From: Nautilus pompilius
Taxonomy: Eukaryota; Mollusca; Cephalopoda; Nautilida; Nautilidae
Assembly (NCBI GenBank): GCA_018389105.1
Contig: JACATO010000317.1
Location: 3,877,001-3,941,000 of the forward strand
Length of the DNA stretch: 64,000 bases
Direction: 5' to 3'
Numbering within the stretch: the stretch's first letter is position 1; every line of letters begins with the position of its first letter. The notes below the pieces were generated by a model. The model did not search any database and was not told the origin of the DNA. It was given only the letters and a program-made list of their open reading frames with translations. Positions 26,068 to 37,390 of the stretch are shown piece after piece. The position numbers and the translations under genes were made by a program.

Positions 26068-27499
26068 GTAACTATTTCCCTAAAATAAGTGAGAAAATAG
26101 TCATCCACAGATCTTCTATAGTGACAGGGGTATTACTAATTTGCCTATTACTGATTTTATAATATATGAAAATTAATAATAAAAATTTTTAAAAATAAAA
26201 TATTAAACAGTTAAAACTGCAGTTTTTGATTAGAAGAATTTTTCAGAGCAGAAGACTGTAAATGAGTGAATATTATGTGATATTTCTTGGTTTTATTGAA
26301 AGGAATAAATGAATAATAATTGGCCATCCCACTACTCAATACTTACATAATATATTTAACTTATGCAACTTTTCGTCTACATTATAAATGGGTATCATTT
26401 AAATCCATCTTTTAAAATCTTTAGGCTAGAACAAACTCTAGTGCAGTCTCTCTCATTACAGCTATACAAACCATAATGAAATTATCAAGGAGATTCTAGA
26501 ACAAGCCTTTGTTGGATAAAGTAAGTGAAAGTAATTTTTTGAATTGCGTGTGTAGTAGCTCTTATTTCACCACTAAAATTTATATGTTTACTTGTGGTAA
26601 TGATATTTATGTATTTACTTGTTGAAAACTATATCCCAAACAATTTAAGAGTGAAAAAAAAATAAAATAAGTAGTGAAGGATATTTTCACCAAAAAATGG
26701 GAATTCTTTCTACTTCACATATTCAAAATGCAGGAAATTCAAGAAATTGCACAAGCTTTGCATATGAACTAATGAATACTGAAAAAAAAGGGATAAATTA
26801 GGTGCATCCAACCTACTGTATCTATTTTCTTTTTATAAAAGTCTATCATTCCTTTCTACAATTTGGTTATATTTTTGTGCTCAAGTTGTTTTCTGCTGAA
26901 TAATAATTAAATACATTTTTTAAGTATTTCTTGCATGAATTTTGAACTCCTGTCCAAACATTTTCCATTCTAAAATTAAAGAAAGTAGCTTTAACAAAAA
27001 CAACTTTACAGAAAACATGTAAGTGTGCATTGAAAACTTTGTAAAACCTTTTCTGTTTAATTGAGCAGAACAACCACTTAATTCCTCTGCATAATTGTTA
27101 ATTCCACCACCATTTTAAGATCTTTATTGTTATTATTAAAGTATTGTCTAATGACATGCCTGCTTAATTTTTTGCAATCATAACACAAAGTCTAGAAAAA
27201 ATTATGATTTATTTTGAAAATGTATAAACTTAAAAGGTATAGTAATAATAATAAATTAACATTTTACTGAATTTTTTTTTTTTAGACAATCTTGCGGTTA
27301 CATCACTTTCTGTCTGTCAGTTTGCAGACACATGATGTCATTCAGGTGTCTGCCCGTCATCAAAAGTAATAAGGAAACAGGTGAATTATAGCTGTCTTCA
27401 CTTTGTCAGGGTCACAAATATAAAGCTAGTGCTGCTGAAAAAAAAAAAAAAATCCTGCTTAAAACCAAGGAAAGTGATGGTGTGGACTTACTAGAAAGA
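26068..27499. other. AT-rich non-coding stretch
   Basis: Long A and T runs and low-complexity sequence; no exon, element or RNA gene was seen. Confidence 0.45.
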
Positions 27500-29100
27500 T
27501 TTATACTAATTAATTGTAAAGGTAGGTAAACTTTTTTTTATTTCTTGGAAACAAACAGATGTAGCAAAGATTCAATTTGGTTGTGTAAAAAAGCCATTCC
27601 TGCTTGTAGCGAAATGCATGATTTAGAAATGGTTTCAGAAGTAAGGCACTGGTCGGAAAGAGTGTTTTTCCCCTCAAAAGAAGAAAAATCAAGTTCAGTA
27701 ATACAATCCAGAACAACATATCTACATGGTGTGGAAGAAGAAACTTTTTTTCTTCATTCTCTCAGAAAATAACAGGTTATATTTTGGTAAATAAATTCAT
27801 TGTTGCAGAAAGGAGAAATATCAGAATTTTCATGGTGCTTGGACTGCACAACAGTAAAAACACTGATAATAAATGAGTCTAAGATGGATAAAGAAAACTT
27901 TACTATAGCATGGGTTGATCTAGTTAATGCTATGGATCAAGTTAGTAAAAAAACAACTATGAAAGGATTTCATTTCCCAGAAGAGAGTAAGAGCTATAAT
28001 GAGGTAGGGGAAGAAAATATGGATCAGCTGCCCAGTTTCAGCAGCTACGAACATGGCTGTTAAGGCGGGAGAAAAAGAATGCTATAGCCCAGTAATGAGG
28101 CCTGGAGTAAGGCAGACGCCAACCCAGACCTTTTTTGGATGACCTCACATTGTGCATTAGAATAGTTCTAAAAAGCAAATGGCTCATGAGTAAGTTGGAA
28201 AAGCTGATGTCATGAGCATACCTTTAAGAAGGTTGGCAAACTATAGAAAGAAGATATACCACCTTGATTCAACAAGCTGTTGAAACGTCTAGTCAAATGT
28301 ACAATGTTTGCCTAAAAGATAAAAACAATACTAGCAGTGGTGGAAGAGGTGGAGATAGCCTAATGAAAATAGAAAAGCTGGGTTTGCCAGGGAATTTTAA
28401 ATGTTGGTACTATAAATTTGATCTTTCACCAAGAATTTTATGGCCTTTCCTAGTGTACAACCTAACAGTGAGAACACTAGAACAGTAGAAAGGAAAATCA
28501 GTATAAGTTGGTGAAATGGTTAGGAGTAGGTACGATCTTTACTGCAGCATCTATGTATAGCAAACATAGTAAATTACAAATATCACTACCTTCAGGTTAG
28601 AAAAGATACGGGTTGTAAAGATAAAGTGAAATAGATTTAGAAACAAACTAAAGACAAACAGGAAACGGTCAACACAAAAAACATTGTGCAATGCAGAATA
28701 AAAGCTAGGATTTCAACTAGACAAACCAATTATATGCAAGGGAAGGAAAGGGTTTAATACAAAAAGAATTAAAATGAATGGAAGAGCAGGAACATCACAC
28801 GGGGGAAACTTAGCATCAGCCAATGAATGGACAGTACCAGTGGATATTGGATGGAAATTAATATTCTCTATAAAAGTATAAAAAACCTGATATCATAAAG
28901 TAGTTAGAGAAAACAAGACAGGTTTTGTTAGTAGAGTTACTTAACAGTCCAATGAAAAGACAAAAGAAAAGGACAAAGTATGAAAACTTGTGCCAAGAAA
29001 TTGAGGTAAAAGGATGGGAAGCATGGTAGTGGGAAAAACATTGAAAACCATTGGTTTTTCATCTGTACATTGCATAGCAGCATCAAAATACAAGCAAGAT
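27500..29100 (+). mobile_element. Fossil non-LTR retrotransposon (LINE) reverse transcriptase region
   Basis: Broken reverse-transcriptase reading on the + strand. 'FTIAWVDLVNAMDQVS' (about 27900-27947) matches the LINE motif L-x-x-A-W-I-D-Y-x-K-A-x-D, with the catalytic Asp in place. About 500 bp further, 'FDLSPRILWPFLVYNLTVRT' (about 28420-28480) matches the conserved post-RT segment (Y-x-x-x-x-P-R-x-x-W-P-L-x-V-Y). Frames are interrupted and the ends are not defined. Confidence 0.6.
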
Positions 29101-30549
29101 CATTGAAGGGGCATCAAGGCAAGGAAGGTTAAGTATGTGTAATGTAGTGTAGTAATATAACTATGCAGTACAGTTATGGATAGAACTTATGTATCTGCTT
29201 AGCATTGTATATTAGTTACATAAACTCAATTATGTAGATGAATGCTATAGGTCATATTTTGTTCAATGTATATTTCTATTAACTAGTTTTGCATAATACA
29301 GTGTATTATAGATAATCTGAAGGACCTATAGAACTAAAAAAGTAACAAATAATCATACACATGGGTTATTTTATTTTCAGACATTAATAGCCTAGCAGCA
29401 TAAAATATCTAGTCAGTGGTTTTCTTCACACACAATCCAAATGGCAATTTTTATTTATTCTTTCTAATAAATGAGGAATGTTTTGTTTTGTTTTGTTTAA
29501 TTTATTGTTTGTTTTATCATTTTTGCTCACAATTTTTATGTTTGTTTCTTAAATATTTTATAAATATGATACAAAAAATGTAATTTCAAAACAATTTTTT
29601 TTCTTTAGAGGAAATGATTAAAAATAACATTCAGATAAATATTAACATTTCCAACAGGCTATTATTTTCTTATATATTACAGGATATTTATGAGAGCGTT
29701 GTTGAGAGTTTAGAGAAAGTTACAGAGCTAGAGACTTGATATACTAAAACAGCTTGGAGAATGGTAAATGAAACTTTAAGCAACTTATTTACAGTTTTGG
29801 CTAATTCTAATTTGAAATTAATAGCAGAGATTGGCAATTCTACTTGTTCATACTGCATAACTTGGACATTTGAAAGGCAAATGCTTAAGTCAACACATGT
29901 GATACATGTTGTAGAAGTTGGAAATTATCAGCATAAAAATAATATTTTATAAGCCATACATACATGTGTATTATTTCTTCATTATGAGCAGTTTTATTAA
30001 AGTATATGCTGTATGTTTTAAATCCATGGCAGAACTTACGTCAGAGTAGCCTTAAGATATGACACATCAAATATGATTTATTACCACTCTCAGTGCATGA
30101 GAGAAAAATGATCAATATTGCAAAGTAAGATTAACATTACATAAAGGTTTGAAATAAATATATGAAGAAGATCATTAGAAATGCACAATTCCAAAAATGG
30201 AATTATTTAACATATACATTTGTTTATGTTAAAATTGACATTTTTCAATGGTAAAGGAAACAAATAGCTGATGTAAAATTAATTTCCATAGTCTAATGGT
30301 ATCTCTACCTTACGTTTTAATACATTGAAATGTATGCTGTCCATACAGAATGAAATAAGGTTGTGCTCTGAACTGTATAAAAGTTGGCAGGTAAAGGCTT
30401 CCTGATGTGACATCATCATGCTGAGATTGACAGCAGAACAATGTATGATCTTTTGCATAACAGTTGAATTGCAGCATTCTGGCAGCACTAAAACTACCTA
30501 AGACCAGGTCAAACTTGTTTCCTTTTAGATAGGACTACCAAATTCAGCT
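29101..30549. other. AT-rich non-coding stretch with a (TTTTG)n tract
   Basis: Nothing coding was recognised. A short TTTTG repeat lies at about 29479-29499. Confidence 0.45.
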
Positions 30550-31330
30550 TGATTGTCTCAAAGATCAGTTGATCTAGGTCTTTAGAACAGCTCAAGTGGG
30601 AGGGTTGATGAGGAAATATCAGCCATATTACACAATCAGCTGAAATTTACTTGCTGCCAGGCTTAAAGAAAGACACTTATACATGTTGGTCAAATACTCA
30701 CTTATCATCGTCAAATGAAACTTGAGTGGGCCAACAACTACAGACATTAGACTAGCCAACTTGGAAATACATTTTTTTCTCAGATGAATTAAGGTTTTAT
30801 TTAAGGAAAGCTGATGGATTACTGAGGGTGTGGTATTGCCAATGTGAATAGCACCATAATGAATACTTTATGCAGACTGACAAATGAAGACAAGGAAGCT
30901 TCATGATTTGTAGTGGCATTAATTTAGATATCTTTCCATGTCTTTAGGGGCTGTCTGAATGGGTAAACATATCTGAACAACATCTTGACAGGCAGTGTTT
31001 GTTGCTTTAAAAATCAGGTAGAACCTCACATTTTAACAAGATAACACACATCCTTATGCTGCCAGATAACGTTAATACTATGTCTAGAAACAAACTATCT
31101 GTGTTTCCACAACTGTTCCTGTCTTTTATTCTTGTGCCTACTGAAAATTTGTTGGATGGGATTGGACAATAATTGAAATTTCATGCACCCATGCAGAACC
31201 TGGTCCAGCAATGCTACAATTTATCAGGGATGGCAGAGGATACTACAGGTATTTAAGGTTAATGAGGAGATGTTGCGTAATGAGCATTGTGTTTGCTTGA
31301 GGGCACACCTGCTACTCACTTTTTAAATGT
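30550..31330 (+). mobile_element. Decayed Tc1-like transposon
   Basis: Transposase debris on the + strand. The sequence around 30655-30735 reads like the pre-catalytic K-A-R-H...L-W-A-x-x-H region. About 30770-30790 gives 'FFLR*IKVLF', where FSDESRF is expected, so the first Asp is lost. 'NLTF*QDNTHPYAA' (about 31030-31068) matches M-T-F-Q-x-D-N-A-R-P-H-T-A. The 3' part 'LMRRCCVMSIVFA' followed by 'GHTCY' (about 31260-31315) matches the C-terminal S-M-R-R-R-C-x-A-V...GGHT-x-Y. Confidence 0.7.
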
Positions 31331-31601
31331 TCTGAATTGACTTTTCTCTTTGTGTTGGATATCTGTTGCTAAACAACTGACATAGTTGGAATATGATTTT
31401 CCTTGAATTAGCTGCACTATAACTAAAATCTGCTAAAAATGTTTATGGTGTATTTCTAATGTGATTATATTTTATCTTTTTTATTAAAGAAAATCTTTTA
31501 TCAAATATTTACCCATGATAGTAATATCAGTGTCTATCTGTTAATGCACGTGAGGATATAGCAGTTTGACAAATAGCTGTGCTTTTCGAGACTCTGTAGT
31601 A

Positions 31602-32844
31602 TTAGGTTGTTACAAAAGTTTTGTCAGTTTTTATATTATGTTAATATGGGGTTCATTTTTTGCATGCTTGTGAGGGTGTATGTTGATAAGTTATATAGTT
31701 TTGTAGCATGTGCTTTGGCATACATTATGGAAAACCTACCTTTAAAATAGATATTTATTTCATGGTTCTGAGTGAAACATGGATAGAAATGTTTTTGTGT
31801 CATTTTTCTTCATGAGTTAAAAGTAGACTACAAAGTGAGTGAGGCAACTTGTGACATTAAACAAGCATGGGGCAAGGACACAGCAAATGAGCACACAGTA
31901 CAATGATGGTTTGCAAAGTTTTGATCAGGAGATCTGAGCCTTGAAGATAAGGAACGTAGCGGATGTCCTTCCAGCTGTGATGATGACCGTCTGAAAGCTT
32001 CAGTTAAAGCTGTCCAAGAAAAACAGAATGAGAAATTGCTTGAGAACTTGATGTAAGCACTGCAACTGTTATCTGGCATCTTGATGCAATCGGCAAGGTA
32101 AAAAAATTTGACAACTGGGTGTCTCACGAGTTGAATAAACAACAACAAAATCGTTGATTGGAGATCTGATCTTTGCTTGTCATAAGAAACAAAAACGACC
32201 CATTTCTTGACCAAATCATTTCGTGTGATGAAAAATGGATCCTTTACAACAATTGCAAATGATTACCACAGTAGCTCAACAGAAACAAGGTGCCAAACCA
32301 CATTTAAAAACCCAATCTTCACCCAAAGAAAGTGAACTGTCTGGTGGACAGAAACTGGTATCATCCACTCTAACATCTTGCAACCCGGCGAAACCATCAC
32401 AGCTGAAAGGTAGTCGTGAATTAAATGTTGTTTATCAGAAACTCCCCCAACAGCAGACAGAATTGGTGAATTGAAGAGGCCCAATCCTGCTCCATGGCAG
32501 TGCTCGTCATATTGCAAAAGTGACTTCAGAAACTGAACACATTGGGGTACCAAGTTCTCCATCACCCAGCCTATTCACCAGACCTTTCTTCCACAGACTA
32601 CCACCCTTTTCAAACACCTCGACAGCTTCCTCCATATGAAATCCTCCTCCAACCAAGCAGCAATTGAAACTGCCTTCCAGAAATCCGGATTTTTTAAAAT
32701 GTTATAAACACACTTGTAACTTGATGGCAGAAGTGTATCGATTGTAATGGAACTTACTTTGATTAATAAACTTCATGTCCAGCAACAATATGAAGTTTCA
32801 TTGTTGCAGTAAAAAAATCCAACAAAACTTTTGTAACAATCTAA
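31602..32844 (+). mobile_element. mariner element resembling Hsmar1 type
   Basis: Complete copy (1243 bp) with terminal inverted repeats. Left TTAGGTTGTTACAAAAGTTT (31602) pairs with the inverted right end TTAGATTGTTACAAAAGTTT (ending 32844). TA duplications lie at 31600-31601 and 32845-32846. The ends and the protein remnants resemble the mariner group that includes human Hsmar1 (SETMAR). It is separated by about 10 bp of TA repeat from the Tigger at 32855. Confidence 0.92.
31790..32705 (+). pseudogene. Hsmar1-like mariner transposase pseudogene
   Basis: The protein can be followed through several frames. The N-terminal HTH reads 'EATCDIKQAWGKDTANEHTV' (about 31840-31900), then 'LSLEDKERSGCPS' (about 31930-31970) and 'IGKVKKFDNWVSHELN' (about 32090-32137). 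The first catalytic Asp is kept in 'ISCDEKWILYN' (about 32218-32250). The second block, normally L-H-D-N-A-R-P-H, now reads 'LHGSARH' (about 32491-32510), so that Asp is Gly. The third Asp block 'YSPDLSSTDYH' (about 32568-32600) is retained. Numerous indels and stops are present, so it is catalytically dead on two counts. Confidence 0.85.
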
Positions 32845-33191
32845 TATATATATATAGTAAACTTTCGTTAATCTGGACCCGGTTAATCCGGACCTTCTGT
32901 TTATCTAAATGATTTTTTTGGTCCCAGTGGAAGCCCTAATAATCAATGTTAGAATTGTTCATTTCATCCAGACCACTTTTATCGGGGTACCCCATTAATC
33001 CAGATGGTTTTTGTTGTTCTCTAGGCCATTATCACCCTAAATAAATAATCCGGATTTTGTAGCAAAAGTGATGGATTATGAAGTAAAAAAGCTTTTTCTC
33101 ACTACTTTACCACATCCCCACTTCCCTGGAATTTGGAAAGGGTTTGATCTTTACTCCTCTCTCTCACTGCTTTCATTCCCTGTTATATTTT

Positions 33192-33906
33192 GGGGATGTA
33201 AGGCAAAGCGGCGCAGCGCGCCAAGCTCCCAATGTAGTGTTGGACCTTGTCAACTGTCTTGTCATGGTCTTAACTCCCTCATCTCCTGTCAGCCACATCC
33301 ATCCTGTTGGTGCCACTCCCACCAAGGGAGCACCAGCTGTGCCTACCGGGTGACCGCCGTCTGGGTGTGCCAACGTTGGCCCATGAACACCAGCTACATA
33401 GCCCGCCCAGCAGAGACAAACCCATACATTGGCCAGGCACGGCAGGCCTTCACACCATTCAGTGTTGGCCCTTCGTGAACTGAATGCCGCAAGGAAACGA
33501 TGGGCGCAAGGGCTGATGACACCACTTAACAAGCTTTTCTTTGCTCGCTAGCACATGTGTGCAAAGGCATGTATGTGCATGCATGAACATGTGCAGACAT
33601 GCACAGACCCACGTGTCTATTTAATGAGCGTGCGTGTGCGTGAAAGTTTAGTTTGTATGTAGCTTGTGCGTTCTGTGTGTTCATGTAGTGTTTTCTCTGT
33701 GTCATGTCACCTGTCTGTTTCCTATTGAGTCTGTTGCCAGTTGCCTGTAAGTACCATTCGCTCAAGTAAACTGCAGATCCATCCAAGGCCTTATAATGCT
33801 TGGGAAAAGTCTGCTGGTTTAAATCCATTGTCTTCATGTGTTCCCTACTGAACACAATAGTGCGCCGTGATGAATCTGGTGCTGCACCGCTTTGCCTTAT
33901 GTCCCT
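33192..33906. mobile_element. Nested GC-rich element with 26-bp terminal inverted repeats
   Basis: The left end GGGGATGTAAGGCAAAGCGG (continuing CGCAGC, 33192-33217) matches the inverse of the right end at 33881-33906, which reads AGGGACATAAGGCAAAGCGG then TGCAGC. The 715-bp interior is CpG-rich, unlike its host Tigger. It includes a TGTGCATG/CGTGTGCG-rich tract at about 33545-33670. It has no recognisable transposase and no clear target duplication, so it is probably a non-autonomous DNA transposon of unassigned family. The open frames inside (33173-33532 -, 33068-33478 +) are GC-rich shadows or unrecognised remnants. Confidence 0.7.
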
Positions 33907-33950
33907 GAGACGTAACACATCCATTTCAACCTTGAATTTTTTTAACCCTT

Positions 33951-35540
33951 CATCATGAGTAAATGTCCACACCATGATCTAATACAGCAAAAGAAGTTGG
34001 CAATTTTAAAATGATTGTGTATGGGGGGAAAAACAAGCTGATATAGTCCGTGATTTGCATATTCCAACATCGACAGTGTCTGATATTAAGAAGTTCTGTG
34101 ACAAAGTGGAGATGGATACTGTTTTAATTGGTGTCCCACATTCTCAGAAACAAATGTGGACAGCGCACCATGATGATGTAGAGGCTCCTGTGTTTGAATG
34201 GTTCATCCAGGGTCGTGCAAAATACATCCCTGTTTGTGATGTTTAGTTGGCTGAGAAGGCCCTACAGTTTGCAAGCAAGATGAATGTTGACCCAGAATTA
34301 TTTAAAGCATTCTCAGGATGACTGGCCCATTTCAAGGAACGCCATGGGTTGAGCTTTCAGAAGATTTCAGGAGAAAGTGCATCTGTTTCTGAAACCACAC
34401 AGACTGAATGGATACAGAAAACTTCCTCGTCTCCTTGAAGATTATTCTCCATGTGACATTTTCAGTACAGATGAGATGGGATTGTTCTACAACATCTTGT
34501 CTGACAGCTCTTGCATTCAAAGGAGAAACCTTACATGGTGGAAAATGGAGTAAAGAGCAGGTCACTGTTTTACTCTGTGCTAATATGGATGGCTCGGAGA
34601 AGCTGCTGCAACCATTGGTTATTGGGAAATTCCAAAAGTCACGTTGCTTCAAAAATGTGAAAACTCTACCATGTCTCTATCAACATTCAAGAAATGCATG
34701 AATGAATATGGTACTCTTCACTGAATGTCTCCATGTTGTTGAATCAAATATGGGTGCAAGGAATAAGAAGATAGTGTTTTTCATCGACCAGTGTCCAGCT
34801 CATCCAAAATTAGAGTTCCCCAATGTGTGATTACTATTTTTTCCACCGAATGCCACAAACTGTTTACAGCCTATGGGCCAAGGTATTATTGCTTTGGTGA
34901 AGAAGGATTTTTGAACTCATCTCGTTAGAGACCTCTTTAAGCTCGAGACATCTAATTGCAAGCCAGAGGCAATGCCAAAGTGGAATGTTTTAGAAGCCAT
35001 GCATTGTGTAACCACAAACTGGAAAAGAATGACAGCCACCTGCATTGCCAACTGTTTCCGGCATGCTGGCTTCATGGACATTAATTCCATGAGCTTTCTT
35101 TTTGAGAGTACGACATCGCCACTTGAAGAAATGGATAGTCTCTAGGGTGAGTTATGGAGTGCGTCTGTAGCAGTGTAAGGTTCCTTTTTGGATTATGTGG
35201 CAGTTGATAACAATTTTACAACATGGAAGGATCTGTCGGCCAAGGAGACTATTCAACCTTATGTGGAAAAGAGTTGGAGCCAAGAAAAAGAAAATAAGGG
35301 TAAAGATGATGGCCAAGGAGAAGAGCAGGCTCTTATATCCAAACTGACAAGGAAGGAAGTTGCCTTGGCCTTGGAAACCATAAAGCGGTATTGCCTTACT
35401 GTTGGGAATACAGAGGAGGGGTACAGGGCTCTGTTATCCTTGGAAAATGCGTTCCATTCCAGAATTTTTCATGAATTAACGCAGAAAAAAATTAATGTTA
35501 TTTTTTTCAACTTTGGACAAGAAGGATTGAATGTGTAATT
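33951..35540 (+). pseudogene. Tigger transposase pseudogene
   Basis: Blocks in order are: N-terminal HTH 'IQQKKLAIL' (about 33979-34007) and 'HIPTSTVSDIKKFCDKVE' (about 34058-34110); first catalytic Asp in 'STDEMGLFYNIL' (about 34462-34500); 'GETLHGGKWSKEQVTVLLCA' (about 34520-34580); second Asp in 'FFIDQCPAHP' (about 34777-34808). The third catalytic site, normally L-Q-P-x-D-Q-G-I-I, reads 'LQPMGQGIIALVKK' (about 34866-34908), so Asp is replaced by Gly. The C-terminal part 'KWNVLEAMHCVT' then 'CIANCFRHAGFM' (about 34980-35080) is well kept. Several frameshifts also interrupt it. Confidence 0.85.
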
Positions 35541-35704
35541 TAAATTGAAAGGGTGAAATAATAAATAAAAGCATTTGTTAATATTCATGAGTGCATTCTT
35601 ATCCTTGAAAAAAGCAAGAAAAATAAATAGGTCACCCATCACATTTTCAATAATCTGGAGAAAATTGTCGGTCACTTGAGATCCGATTGAACAAGAGTTC
35701 ACTG

Positions 35705-37014
35705 TATATGAATACAGCAACTTGTCATTAGTGGATAATGTGCAGTTTGAACTGTAAAATTTCTGGGCTAACTTTTAAACATAAATTGGCAATTCATTGG
35801 CACAAGTTTGAAGGAACCATTTAAGCACTACTATATCAGTAGTAGCAAAAACCAAACCTCTAAAACATTTTTCATCTTCCTCTCCTTTTACATTAATTTT
35901 CAATTAAAATTTTTTCCACTATTACTCATACTTTAATTTTCTCATCAATTATTTTGATAAACCTTAACTAAGTTTTCATAACAGCTGTGCTTTTGTATGA
36001 TAGCATTTGATTGTTGCAGAAATCTGTTACAGGGCGGGCGAGATAGATGTGTATTGCTTTGTCAATAGTTTGAATTCCAGAGAGGATTGAAAGTCAGTAC
36101 TTTCACCTTTTGCATGTTTTGTTTGAAAATTAAAATCATTTGGTGATATGTATACTTAAATATGTGAGTTTTTGAAAGCTTTTCAGACAATTTACAATTG
36201 GAACAGTGATGCTCTGTGTATTATTTAAGTAGTTAGAGCTGCTTGCTGGAATATTCTTAACCAAATTTTAAAGATTATAACTCCATCAACATTCATTGTT
36301 TTCTTACTGTATATTTTTGCTTCTTTCTGGTATAAATACATTTTTTTTTAAATTTAGGTTTTGCAAAACTGTCTTTAAATGTCCAGTTATAATTTTTTAA
36401 GTAATAGGTAAACTGCAGGTATGTATTACAACACTTCATTCTCATATCAACCTCTGAGAAAAGCTGGTGTAATTATTTAAAAATTATTTGTGAAATGCAC
36501 TAAAAATATATATATTCTTGCAAATTTAAAAAAGTGAGTATTGCTTCTGTGTATTCATATTTGTCTACTTTGTTGTAAATATTCAGTTGTGTTTTATCAT
36601 TTCTCTAAAAATTTGAATAACTAATGATTCATGTCAAATCATGACAATTAAAAAAAAAATTGCATTAGGGTGCAAGAAACTTCGATTTATTAGTTACATA
36701 ATTATTTGGCTCCATTGTTTTTGTCATTCTGGCATCATTATAAACTTAATCAGAATATAACCTGTTATGATCTGTTATATGTGGTGTGACATGCTGCTGT
36801 GAACACAATTTAATGTCATATATTTGAACTGTTGAACAATATTTTACAGACTTTAAAAAAATTACATATGTTATTTTTACTTCAGACAAGTTTATTCATT
36901 GTATTATTTTGTCTTTTTATGATTATAAATTGGCAGGCATATCTTTAAAATTTAGCTTAGAATTATTTATTTTCTTTTATTTCTCAAAACTGATTGAAAT
37001 ATTTCCTTTTCAAG
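35705..37014. other. AT-rich intron or upstream sequence
   Basis: No exon or element was recognised before the acceptor AAATATTTCCTTTTCAAG that ends at 37014. Confidence 0.45.
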
Positions 37015-37390
37015 TCATGCAACTGAGAAAACTTCTCAGTGTGCTCGTCATATTAACCACTTGGAAGCAGAAGTCAGCCATGTGTCACAGACAGGTTAGA
37101 AGGTCGAAGTACAGTTACCGCTATGTTCAAATGTATCGCACTTGTGAGCGGTTTCTTGGGAAATTTCCCTTCCTGAAGCCATTCTCAACAGCTTCCATAC
37201 AGTCCTATCCAGGTCTCTTCTACACCAGCAGCCAACTCAAACAGCTTTCTCAGTCAACAGTAAAGAAGCTGGATCTTCCTGCATTTGGCCCACCTAACTC
37301 AGTAGGAGAACCTGCTGGAAGTTACATCATGGATGTGTCAGGGGTCGTGTTTCCAGATGATGCAGTTCAGGACTCTGGTTGCTGTTCAAC
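37015..37390 (+). CDS. Gene A coding exon 1 (signal peptide and pro-region)
   Basis: The acceptor TTTCCTTTTCAAG ends at 37014; the donor is AAC|GTAAGA at 37391. The frame starts at ATG 37017 and leaves 2 nt of a codon at the donor. The exon is richer in G+C than the surrounding introns, as expected of coding DNA. The open frame extends back to 36909, but that extension is AT-rich and crosses the acceptor, so it is probably intronic. The last residues 'DSGCCS' begin the cystine-knot domain. Confidence 0.85.

Larger units (their letters stand above)
32855..35704 (+). mobile_element. Tigger (pogo-type) transposon with nested insertion
   Basis: 2.85-kb element. Left end TAGTAAACTTTCGTTAATC (32855) pairs with the inverted right end CAGTGAACTCTTGTTCAATC (ending 35704). 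TA lies on both sides (32853-32854, 35705-35706). The CAGT-type end plus TA target is standard for Tigger. Repeated 'TTAATCCGGAC'-like words follow inside the left end. It carries a broken transposase (33951-35540) and is interrupted near its 5' end by a second, GC-richer element (33192-33906). Confidence 0.88.

Noticed and set aside
33068-33975. Several 100-150-codon frames on both strands
   Set aside because: They lie in the GC-rich nested element and its flanks; no recognisable domain, and GC-richness alone lengthens random frames.
36031-36100. Possible tRNA-like B-box (AGTTTGAATTCC)
   Set aside because: No matching A-box at the right spacing and no cloverleaf visible.
36909-37016. Upstream in-frame extension of gene A exon 1
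   Set aside because: It is AT-rich, crosses a plausible acceptor at 37014, and would replace a good signal peptide with an atypical hydrophobic leader.
37015-37094. Alternative reading of the start of exon 1 ('HATEKTSQCARHINHLEAE') ending at a CAG|GTTAGA donor
   Set aside because: It would connect with the candidate exon at 25961, but the frame used by the long exon gives a signal peptide and the cystine-knot continuation, which is far better supported.
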